Shown one piece after another: positions 25,168 through 35,108 of a DNA stretch of 64,000 bases. Source of the DNA: Theobroma cacao (Eukaryota; Streptophyta; Magnoliopsida; Malvales; Malvaceae). The notes below the pieces were generated by a model. It was not told the DNA's origin, did no database searches, and was given only the letters and a program-made list of their open reading frames with translations. The position numbers and the translations under genes are program-made. The stretch is from NCBI RefSeq assembly GCF_000208745.1, contig NC_030858.1, positions 22,338,110-22,402,109 on the forward strand. Direction: 5' to 3'. Within the stretch, counting starts at the first letter, position 1. Each line of letters opens with the position of its first letter.

Positions 25168-25734
25168 TTATATAAATAACATACTCCCACTAACCAAGTA
25201 CATCAAAATAGTCATGCTTTCAACATGTTTACTAAAAACTATAGGTCTTAACCCCTTAGTCAAAGGATTAGCCAACATGTTGTTAGTGTCAATGTGTTCA
25301 ACAATAATGTTACCATTTTTAACAAAATCCTTGACCTTCAGATATTTTATCTTCAAATGTTTGGACCCATTAATGCTTTTGTTGTTCTTAGTGAACAACA
25401 CGACAGACCTATTATCACAATAAATTTTAAGAGGTTTAGAAATGGAATCAACAACACATAGCCCAGAAATAAAATTTTTAAGCCAAATAGCCTGCGTGGC
25501 AGCCCCATAACAAGCAACAAAGTCAACTTGCATAGTAGAGGAAGCTAAGAGCGTTTGCTTAATAGTTTTCCAAGAAACTGCTTCTCCAGCTAACATAAAA
25601 ATATACCTTGAGGTGGATTTCATGTCATCTTGACAACCAACAAAGTCAAAATCTGTATAACAAGCAATCTTAAGGTTATCCACCTTTTTGTATTTCAACA
25701 TATAATCTTTAGTCTTTTGCAAGTATCTTATCAC
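25168..25734 (-). pseudogene. Copia RNase H domain, inactive
   Basis: The 188-codon open stretch matches the C-terminal part of copia polyproteins: CYTDFDFVGCQDDMKSTSRY, GEAVSWKTIKQTLLASSTMQ, KPLKIYCDNRSVV and HLKIKYLKVKD. The acidic residue normally found after SST-M is replaced (SSTMQVDF), so catalysis is doubtful. It is the longest intact frame in this element but lacks the rest of the polyprotein in frame. Confidence 0.85.
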
Positions 25735-26005
25735 TTTCTTAGCAGTAACCCAATGATCCAGACCAAGATTAGTAAGATATCTGTCAAGAATCCCATTGCA
25801 AAAGCTATGTCTGGTTTAGTGTAAACTTGTGCATACATAAGGCTTCCAAATGCACCAAAATAGGGTTTCTTTTCATAAATTCTCTCTCCAAATCATTTTT
25901 CGGACATTGACTAAGCTTAAACTTATCACCTTTCACAATAGGTGCATCCCCAACCTTACAATTCTACATATTGAATCTGCTTAACACACGATCAATGTAT
26001 GCCCT

Positions 26006-26880
26006 CTAGGAAAGCCCCAATAATTTTCGAGACCTATCTCTGCATATCTTAATCCTAAGTACAAATGAGGCATCACTAAGATCTTTCATGTCAAAAGTAT
26101 TGGACAATGACTGCTTAGTTTCATGCAGCAATCGAACATCATTGTTGGTTAGCAAGATATCATCCACATACAACACAAGAAAAATGAACTTACTCCCACT
26201 AATCTTAAGGTATATGCACTGATCAAGCTTATTTTCCTCAAAACCCATGGAAGTAACTATCTCATCAAACTTTAAATACCATTGTCAAGAAGCTTGCTTC
26301 AGACCATAAATGGACTTCTTAAGTCTACATACCAAATTTTCACTCCCGGTTTCTTGAAATCCTTCAAGTTGAACTATATAAACCTCCTCTTTAAGGTTAC
26401 CATTCAAGAAGGTTATCTTCACATGCATTTGATGAAGCTCTGAATCAAAATGTGCTACTAAGGCCATGATGATTCTAAAAGAATCCTTGGAAAACACTGG
26501 TGAAGAAGTCTCTTTATAATCTACTCCCTATTTTTGACTAAATCCCTTTGCTACCAACCTAACCTTAAACCACTCAAGTTTTCCCTTAGAATCTTTCTTG
26601 GTCTTATACACCTTTTTGCAACCAATTGGCCTACATCCCTTTGAAAGTTCAACTAGCTCCCAAACACCATTCTAAGCCATAGAACTCATCTCATTTTTCA
26701 TTGCATCCATCCATATAGTAAATTGGGGACAATTAATGGCATCACTAAAAGTCACAAGGTCTACCACATGACTGATATCATAATCACTCTCTCCAAGAAA
26801 AACCATGTTATCATTAGGAATAACAAACTTTCTTTACCTAGAAGATCTCCTTAAAGGCAGTTCAACCTCATTTTCCTAAA
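26006..26880 (-). pseudogene. Copia reverse transcriptase, inactive and broken
   Basis: Two open pieces are visible. 26,285-26,497 contains QMHVKITFLNGNLKEEVYIV and CRLKKSIYGLKQAS. 26,006-26,248 contains LDQCIYLKISGSKF and the catalytic box LYVDDILL. The first catalytic Asp, normally in QMDVKTAFLNG, is His here. A stop separates the pieces. The YVDD box remains readable, so the decay is moderate. Confidence 0.85.
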
Positions 26881-27059
26881 TAGAATGAACATCAATTGGA
26901 GTAAAAACTGTTGACTACATATGTTTTTTATGATAACAAAACATTCCTCATTCATTAATATCTAATCTTGTTAATTAAGTGTGCAAGATTTAATTTAATA
27001 CCACCAACAAAGTTGTTAATTAAAGGCAAGCCAAAGAGCCTACTGCGTTTAATGAAGAG

Positions 27060-27217
27060 TTAATCAGTTAAGAGGGAAAGAGCAAATAATGAACAAAAAT
27101 AGAACCTTAGTAACTAATTATCGCGTGACCTTAATCAGTTAAGAGGGAAAGAGCAAATAATGAACAAAAATAGAACCTTAGTAACTAATTATCGCGTGAC
27201 CTTAATCAGTTAAGGCA
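27060..27217. repeat. Perfect 71-bp tandem duplication
   Basis: The unit starting ttaatcagttaagaggg at 27,060 is repeated without visible mismatch at 27,131, and the first ~16 bases appear again at 27,202. It lies in sequence inserted between the integrase and reverse transcriptase remnants. Perfect identity implies a recent event compared with the surrounding decay. Confidence 0.9.
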
Positions 27218-27816
27218 TGGTTGTGTGATAAATTGAAGCAAAATAGAAATATAGTTGTGTGATAATCTAAGACAATTTTACTTCTAGGTTTGTGATTTCT
27301 CACAAACTCTTCTTCTAAGAAAGTGGTATTTGTACTAACGAAAACTTTCTTATATTGAGGACTATAGAAGTAATAACCTCTTGTTTCCTTTGGATATCCT
27401 ACAAACTAGCACACCTCAGTGTTTGGTTCCATCTTTGTGGACTCAGGTTTTAAAACATGTGTAAGACACTCCCAAGTCCACAAATGTCGTACGGATGATT
27501 TACATCCTGTCCATATCTCCCTTGGTGTCTTAGGCATAGCCTTAGAGGGAGCAAAATTGAGCAAATACTCAGCAATTTACATACAATATCACTAGAAGGA
27601 GATTGGAAGGTTAGCATAAGACACCATTGATCTAACCATTTTTAAAAGAGTCTTATTTTTTCTTTCAACTACACCATTACATTGAGGTGTTCTCGACATT
27701 GACAAATTGGAAATTATCCCATTGTTGGTGAGATATTTCTAAAATTCATTTGATAAATACTCACCTCTCAGATCTAATCGAAGCTGTTTCAATGGCTTGC
27801 CTAGTTGCTTCTCAAC

Positions 27817-28062
27817 TTAGGTTTTGAATTCTCTGAACTTTTCAAAAGATTCACTTTTTCTATGCATTAAATACACACAGCCATGTCTCAAGTAATCATC
27901 AATAAAAGTTATGAAATATTCATAACCTCTTTTAGCTTGTACATTCATTGGTTCACACACATTTGTGTGCACCAAGTCTAGAACATTTGTCATTCTATTA
28001 CCTTTTGCCTTAAAAGGCCCTTTAGTCATTTTTGCTTTAATACAAGACTCACAAACTGACAA
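27817..28062 (-). pseudogene. Copia integrase fragment, inactive
   Basis: The 81-codon stretch matches the start of the copia integrase core: CESCIKAKMTKGPF, LDLVHTNVCEPMNVQAKRGY and YFITFIDDYLRHGCVYLMHR. The first catalytic Asp (usual HSDVCGP) is Asn (HTNVCEP). The second, in FIDDY, is kept. Broken downstream remnants run to about 27,300, including a degraded CQ-type region. Confidence 0.82.
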
Positions 28063-28283
28063 AGGATCCCAACCTTGTCCGGTAGAGGACCATCCTTTAT
28101 AAGCCTATTAAGTCTATTTTGATTAATATGACCTAAACGCAGATGTTAAAGATAATTTTGATTTATATTAGGTTCTTTGACTCTTTCAGTTTTAAATCGT
28201 ATTGCTTCTACATCATTTGTAGAATAAGTCGTAGGCTCAAGGAAATAAAGATTATATCTTACAATTCTATAACAAATAAAATC

Positions 28284-28484
28284 CTAATTCAAATAAATAG
28301 TGAGTGTCACACTAAAATAAACTGAATATCCAGATTTTATTAAACAAAAGACAGAAATCAAATTTCTATAAGTCTTTAGAATGTGATAACTATTTTTCAA
28401 AACTAAGCTACGACCATAAGGAAATTGAAGAATAATGGCTCCCACTACTAATGCTGAAACGAATGTGCCATTTACCATCCTCAT
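28284..28484 (-). pseudogene. Copia protease / pre-integrase remnant
   Basis: The stretch MRMVNGTFVSALVVGAIILQ ... LISVFCLIKSGYSVYF matches the linker after the aspartic protease in copia polyproteins (usual NLISVSCL-GYSV). The upstream DSGAT-type active site would fall around 28,550-28,590; remnants there are frameshifted. Confidence 0.65.
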
Positions 28485-28638
28485 CCGAAACTATCCTTTA
28501 CTTAGTTTTCTCTTTTGTTGAAACCCTTGTAAAGAATTACAAACATGGTTAGTGGCTCCAGAATCTACTATCCAAGTATCCACAAAATCAACCACTAAAC
28601 AAGCTTTTAACATATTTAGAAATACCTTGTTTACTATT

Positions 28639-29007
28639 TTAGATTTCTTCAAAGTAAACCTTGCAATTTTGCTTCCATTGTCCTTTCACACCACAATGGA
28701 AACATTTTCCTTTGGTGTTGTCTTTTGAAATAATCTTTTTCTTCATGGGCTTTTTGTTTGCTCCCATTGAGCCCTTAAAAATCTTTTTATTTCCAGCTAT
28801 CTTCTTTTTACCCTTGGGTTTGGGCTTAAAAGTGGAAACTACATGTGCTTTAGGCTTCTTTTTCAAATCAAGAACCTTCTTCACATTTTGGAGATCATTC
28901 ATTAGCCCACTTAGGGTGTAATCCCTAGTGTGGAGTTCATAATCCAATTTGAACTGTGAAAATAACGAATTCGAGCTATGAATGATCATTGATATTTGCA
29001 TTTCCAC
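28639..29007 (-). pseudogene. Copia gag C-terminal part with degenerate zinc knuckle
   Basis: A lysine-rich basic stretch (KPKPKGKKKIAGNKKIFKG) is followed by CFHCGVKGQWKQNC. The normal knuckle is C-x2-C-x4-H-x4-C. The His is Gln here, so zinc binding would be impaired. Stops separate it from the upstream gag pieces at 29,014-29,196 and 29,203-29,487. Confidence 0.82.
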
Positions 29008-29013
29008 ATCTAT

Positions 29014-29487
29014 CTAAGCACCATTTAACTTTGCCTCATTGAGATAAGAGATCACTTTCAGCATGTAATCTCTAACTAGTTCCCTAGGTTTCTGCTTAAG
29101 GTCCTTAAAAGCATTGATTGCTTTCACCTTCACAAACCTAGTTTCTGTACCAAACATTCCATGTAGGTCCAACATTATGTCAGCAACATTACCCATGCCT
29201 TCCTACTGCTTTGGCATTATACTGTTCATAGAGGCCAGAAAATAGCATTTAGCTAGCTCGTTTGCATCATACCACTTCTTATGATATTCAATATCATGTG
29301 GAGTTGATTGGGGAGTTAGTGCTTTAGGCTCATGGTTAGAAAGAGCCCATGTGATCTTGTCATAAGTATGGACGATATTAAGGTTTCTTTTCCATTCAAA
29401 GTAGTTATCACCATTCAGAGTGCATTTGTTTAGCAAAATTGAGAGTGGATTCATATTTGTGATGTAGATATGTTTCTGAAAGTACAT
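29014..29487 (-). pseudogene. Copia gag N-terminal part
   Basis: Two in-line pieces are split by a stop. 29,487-29,203 carries MNPLSILLNKCTLNGDNYFE WKRNLNIV and YHKKWYDANELAKCYFLASM, typical of plant copia gag. 29,196-29,014 carries DIMLDLHGMFGTETRFVKVK and REL-VRDYMLKV, continuing the same domain. Non-functional. Confidence 0.82.
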
Positions 29488-29490
29488 TTG

Positions 29491-31022
29491 AAATTATGTA
29501 AGCATACTAGTTATTTATAGACTTTGAACATTTCATGATGCATGTATGCATGATGACGATATATAAAACTCTATAAATTATATTATTAGTTCGACAGTCA
29601 TTTACCTTTTTGTAATAAATTAACCAACTGTGACCCATGAGAATTTACCGTTATAGCCATCCAATAACAAAAGGTGAATTTACCGTTTTATCCTTTATGT
29701 CAATTTTGTCCTCTAGTCTCAAATTTCATCCAATTAGTGATTCAATATTCTAGATCTAATCTTTTCAGTATACATATGTGATGAGTAGCTAATTCATCAA
29801 TCCACTAAGCCCAAATTAATCACCAATTTTCCAGAAATTACTATAAGTAATGTTAATTCTATGAACTCCATTATTTAGATATATGTTCCCAAATGTTTAT
29901 CTCGACTCTAATCCCAACATACGGAGTCTAGATCAACGCTTTATAATGATCATGCTCATGGTATATCAAAAATTATAAGGAAATTAAACATAAATCCACT
30001 ATCCATCAGAATTTTGGTTCTACTATAAGCAAATGCATAAGTGTGAGCTCATGATTTAAGTAACAGTTAAACTTAAATTTGATTTTTACATGATTCCAGT
30101 TCATGTTGTAGTGTCATTACTCAAAGTCAACCATTTCGATGATTTAAGACTCATCATTCCCTTGAAATGAATTACATTCGTTTCATTGAAAGTAATATGT
30201 ACACTACAGTCTTAAATGACCAGCTTTATTCTATGATTGTGAACAATTTTTAGATTAAATTAAAATACATGTCTCCTATGTATAACTCTTTATACAAATG
30301 TATTTTAATATCTCAATAGAATCATGGTACCTTAATAACTAGATAATGAATGCTTATTTAAAACAAACTCTTCGTCCTATTATCAAAATGTACTTTCATT
30401 ACAAATAAGTTAAATGAAATTAAACATGAAAATATACTTACTTTCTAGGGCACCATATTCTCAAAATTCCTAACAATCAATAACTCATTCAGTGGTATCA
30501 ATACCTATAAGAATGTAACGATACCCTTTAAGGGAGGTATTGATACTTTACCGAACAAAAGCATTATGTTTAAGATGTATCGATACCCAATGGCTAGGTA
30601 TTGATACTTGCAACTCAACTTTGAATTTTTATCATTTTGTTTAAAATGTATCAATAATTTAATGCTAAGTATCAATACTTGCGTTTCAACACTTTGATTT
30701 TGGCTTTCGATTTCAAGTGTATCGATATCTCATTCAATGGTATCAATACCTACAAAAATGTATCAATACCCTATTCAATGGTGTCGATACTTGCAACGTG
30801 AAACCTAAAATTTAAGACCTTTGAAACAATTTTCTTGCATAAACAACTAACCATTTCAATTTACAATGTCAAGGAGTTTTCATACTTGTTCTAAAACTCA
30901 ATTAAGCAATTTTGATCATTTGATTTTGTCATTTCAAAACTTAAGATCAATTGTAAAGCTAACAATGTTCATGATGGGAAAAACACATTCATTATGAAAT
31001 AACACCTTCATCATGGGGATAA
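29491..31022. other. Leader side of the copia element and spacer with TATCGATACC-type repeats
   Basis: No gene. From about 30,483 to 30,800 a degenerate motif related to 'tgtatcgatacccaatggc' and its inverse recurs about ten times. The rest is AT-rich. A 5' LTR matching 24,126-24,518 was sought by eye and not found here. Confidence 0.5.
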
Positions 31023-31027
31023 CATGT

Positions 31028-32724
31028 TAGGCCATGCTGCTGGGATTCGACCTCATACTCAAATATGAAAATAATCAACAAATTAAAATATAATGCAGCA
31101 AAAAAATAAACTAGCATTTAATCAGAAAAACAGTCGAATCCTATAAGATCAATGTTTATGTTTTTCATGTAACTTTCAAATTAATTATGAACACTCATAA
31201 GTTTAAGAGTTACATACCTTTCTCTAGATATCGTAATCAAGAACCAATTAAATCAAAATCTTTTCTTCTTCACCTTTAGGATTTGTTAAATCTTTAGCCA
31301 CCCATGTGTTTGGCCTCTAACAGTAATCCACACAGTGACCAAATAAGACCTTCTCAAAAGTAAGATTTTTACTTGTGCTAGCAAGTCTTGTTTCTAAAAC
31401 AAAAAGATCAAAAATTCTTGCCGAATCTTATTTTTGTCAGACAAAGAAAACTATTTTTCTTTTCTTATTTTATAAAACAACTAAGAAGTGGTTGGAGGCT
31501 TAGAGTTTTAGTTTGCTAACATAACATATTTATATAACCAAACTGATTTGTAACCCTAAATACAATAGTTGTATTTTAATTTAATTAAGTTTCTGTGAAC
31601 TTAATTAATTTCTCACTGATTTTGGTCTCTTTCAAGTAAGTCCAACTTAATTAATTATCTTTATTTAATCCTAATCATGTCACTTAATATGTGTGATCCA
31701 TTAGGCTTATAACATGTTAGCAATAAATATAAATCCTAATCAAATATCAATTTGATTTAATTTATATTTATAGATCATGAGCAGGTATCTAGCAATACAT
31801 CATGACCATCCAAATGTTAGAGAGTCAATTAAAGAATTTGACACTACCCTTCAATGATAAACCTCTCAATGTAATATGGTCCTTTCATCAAATATCCCGG
31901 ATATCTCATTAAGCATGGCTCAGTGTCTATTTATGTGACATTCCATATTAGTTCTCACAATTCATGACTAACCTTATCAATTTAAGAAACTAACTTTCTT
32001 CAAATGCATCATGCTTTGGCCAAAGACTTTATACAAGTTAATCAATAATTGAGAACAAGGGAGATACATCCCCTCATATCACTTGGGGTGATGAATCCTC
32101 TCTTGACCACTCATTCACCTTTGCATGCTTCATGACATACCTAAAAACACCCTGTTTAGGCATCTGATCGCTTCCAAACCCGTAAGGGGTGAAATCAAAG
32201 TATGTCATTCCCCATACAAGATGACCTGGTGTCTTAGGTCTGAGGACTAGTTGCACACTATCACATGAAAACATATTCATAGACACTTGAGTGAAATACC
32301 AAATAGAGTTCTCATAGCAGGTCATGTTCAATGAACTTGTTCTTTAATAAGCACCCACATGTTATCCTCAAGTATCCCATGTACTTCAATCTATGAGATT
32401 GATTGTTTACTTCTCAAGTAAGGAGGCTTAACATGTACCGGTCTTTGAGCATTGTCAATGCCTTGTCTTGACAATACAATGATCAAGAACAATTTTAGGA
32501 ACATGGCTTTAATGCATAGTGATCTCATAATTGTAACAACTTTATAATTCTCTAGCTATGCCTTTGTGTTCCATGGGATTCATCTAATTAGTACTTAATA
32601 ACCTTTATTACTATACTAACATGAAGGAAAACCTCTATCACATATAGTTATGTGATTAAATATGCATTAAATAACAATAAATATTACTTGATCAATCTAA
32701 TTGGCTTAAGGGCATATACCAACA
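31028..32724 (-). mobile_element. Probable solo LTR (about 1.7 kb)
   Basis: On the minus strand it begins TGTTGGTATATGCCC at 32,724. Identical catgt pentamers flank it at 31,023-31,027 and 32,725-32,729. With those flanks the far end is GGCCTA, i.e. TA instead of CA. Alternatively the end is GGCCTAACA at 31,025, giving good TGTT/AACA termini but no duplication. The minus-strand ORF at 32,074-32,331 lies inside and is most likely incidental. No gag-pol is present. Confidence 0.6.
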
Positions 32725-32729
32725 CATGT

Positions 32730-34225
32730 TTATCACAAAAAGAAAAAAACACCTTAACCCATTACGTTTGTGTATTAGGAAATGGGAGGATGTTTTGGTT
32801 TAATGACATAGTGGTGCTTAGTAACACTTAACAATGTATCACATGTTTTCTTAAGAAGGGGGAAAAAAGTGAAGCACGTGTGCTTCAAGAAAAGGTTAAG
32901 AAATTGACCCCTTAACTACTTCCATATCTGACGTAGCAAGCCAATTTCTCTAGAATATCTCAAGAGTGAAAATAACTCATAAACCTGTCACTTTATTCTA
33001 AATTACTTTTAAAAGTACTTCGCATGACATAATTATTCTAGACTTGTTCTCATTCTATAAAACACACTTAAAAAGGAATAATAATATGTTACTCAAAATT
33101 AGGCATCTACAATATGCTTAAAAGTAAAAAAAAAAAAAAGAAGAAGATAATCTTCAAATATTAAAAAATTAATAATATATATTTAAAAAATATAATATTG
33201 ACACATAAAACATAGATGAATAAAATGAGACAAATGGAGTTTTTGTTAATGACATGGTATGTGAATGTAGGAATTATAATATAATGAAGTCTCTCAACAT
33301 ATATAAATTAATGAACAACTAAACATATGGACACATTTATACTAAATCAAAACAAAATCCTTATATAATGAGATTTTAACATAAAATTTTCAAAAATTCA
33401 AGATTTTTTGTTTATCATTGAGACAAGAGCTCGTTAACATAGATGAGGTATTTTAAATAACTTTAATTGGTCTAACATTATTTACACTTGGCTTGATTAG
33501 AGCCTTTGATATTTAACTTTTACTTTTACAAGCAAAAAAAGTGCATTTAGATACAAAATCAACAATATTTTAAAAAGATTATACATAAAATATATAATTT
33601 TTTCATTAAAAAAATTGCATGATTTACTTTTATATAGAATAATTATGTAATAATGGATGTTACCCTTGTATATTATAAATCGAGGAAATTGTGATAAATG
33701 ACCTTTCTTGATAAAAATATTTTAAAAGTAACCATTAAAAAAAGTTTAATTGTTTTTAGCCATATTTAGTCTGTTCGGCATGCGTCTGCTATGTTTCCGA
33801 TTTCTCTCTCTCGCGTTTTCAGATTTCTCTTTCTTACGCTTTCAAGACACCAAGCAATGATTTTGACGTGCTTGGGTGGTGATTGTTTGAGAAATTCGAT
33901 TTTTATGTATTTTGGATAAAACTAAAACGGTAGAAATAATCACAAATGTATGAAATAGCTTTTAATTGAATCAATTCAGGACTTAGATACCAATAAACTC
34001 AAAATTTTGAAATTTATAAATCTAAGTTTTTAAAGAATTTTTTTTATTTTTAATCAAAGTAAGTGCTTTAGATAAAAAATATTTGTGTTTTGATTTATGA
34101 AAACATGTTAGAAACACTTTAATCTGTACCAAATTGTCAAAAAAAAAGTTGAGAGGATTTGAAGTTTTTGTTCATAAGTAACAACAACATTTTAGGTATT
34201 AAAATGTAACGAAATGTTTTTGAAT
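32730..34225. other. AT-rich intergenic spacer, nothing recognised
   Basis: Both strands show only short ORFs and A/T runs. A small less AT-rich patch at 33,770-33,880 contains ctctctctc. No repeat boundary or coding signal was found. Confidence 0.4.
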
Positions 34226-34890
34226 ATGTCGTGTAACAACAATATTTTTTCAACATGGCGTGTAACAACAATATTTTTTTTCAACATGGCGTGTAATAAC
34301 CTTTTTTAATCATGGCTTGTAACATGCTTTTTTACATGGCGTGTAACAATAATATTTTTTTCCAACATGGCGTGTAACAACCTAACCATGGCTCATCACA
34401 TATTTTTGTATATGGCGTGTAACAAGCTAACTATAGCTTGTCACATATTTTTGTAAATAGCGTATACCACCATAACCATGGCTTGTCACAGGTTTTTATA
34501 CATAACGTGTCACATATTTTTACACATAGTGTGTAACACGCTAACCATGGCTTGTCACAGATTTTTGTACATGACGTGTAACAAGTTAACCATAGCTTGT
34601 CACAAGTTTTTGTACATGACTTGTCACATATTTTTGTACATGGTATGTAATAAGTTAACAATGACTTGTCACATATTTTTGTACATAATGTGTAACATGC
34701 TAATCATGGCTTGTCACAAGTTTTTGTACATGATGTGTCATATATATTTTTGTATATAACGTATAACTCACTAACTATGACTTATCACAAGTTTTTGTAC
34801 ATGATATGTCACATATTTTTGTACATAGCGTGTAACACGCTAATAATGACTTGTCACAGATTTTTGTACATGACATGTAATATCATAGCG
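34226..34890. repeat. Minisatellite, about 24/45-bp units
   Basis: A degenerate array of the modules 'cttgtcacatatttttgtac' and 'atggcgtgtaacaagctaac'. Together they form a ~45-bp unit, and single modules are sometimes repeated. The array starts with catggcgtgtaacaacaata-type copies and ends near 34,890, about 220 bases before the RHIP1 start codon. It creates Cys-rich ORFs on both strands (for example 34,478-34,759 plus and 34,431-34,661 minus) that are products of the repeat, not genes. Confidence 0.9.
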
Positions 34891-35108
34891 CGTAACTTCA
34901 TTGAGAATAATTTTATCTAACTTGACTAAAAATAATTAAAATTATAAAAAAAATATTTTTTAAAACATCTTTTATGTTTTAAGGATTATTTTTTAAAATG
35001 TCCCTTATAAATACATTAAAAAGTGAGGGGGAAAAAAACCGAGGGCAAAGCGGAAAGAAAGAATTTCAGGCGTAGGACGTGATCGCTATTTGGGCATCGA
35101 AAAAAGAA

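Larger units (their letters stand above)
24126..29490 (-). mobile_element. Decayed Ty1/copia retrotransposon
   Basis: Read on the minus strand, the domain order is gag, zinc knuckle, protease, integrase, reverse transcriptase, RNase H, then polypurine tract and 3' LTR. This order, with integrase before reverse transcriptase, is diagnostic of Ty1/copia. Stops and frameshifts break every domain, and several catalytic positions are substituted. The probable 3' LTR is 24,126-24,518. I found no matching 5' LTR to the right of 29,490, so the element is truncated or rearranged. A ~350-bp insertion lies between integrase and reverse transcriptase (about 26,910-27,270). Confidence 0.9.

Noticed and set aside
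30483..30800. Possible CRISPR-like array because of regularly recurring near-palindromes.
   Set aside because: Spacing is irregular, copies are degenerate and the DNA is plant nuclear.
32074..32331. 85-codon minus-strand ORF with a balanced composition.
   Set aside because: It lies within the probable solo LTR at 31,028-32,724 and resembles no protein family.
34431..34920. Cys-rich repeat ORFs on both strands that look like metal-binding peptides.
   Set aside because: They are translations of the minisatellite; both strands are open because the period keeps frame, and there is no start context or conservation signal.
35079..35108. Upstream in-frame GTG as the RHIP1 start.
   Set aside because: Plant nuclear genes rarely start at GTG; the ATG at 35,109 begins the product.
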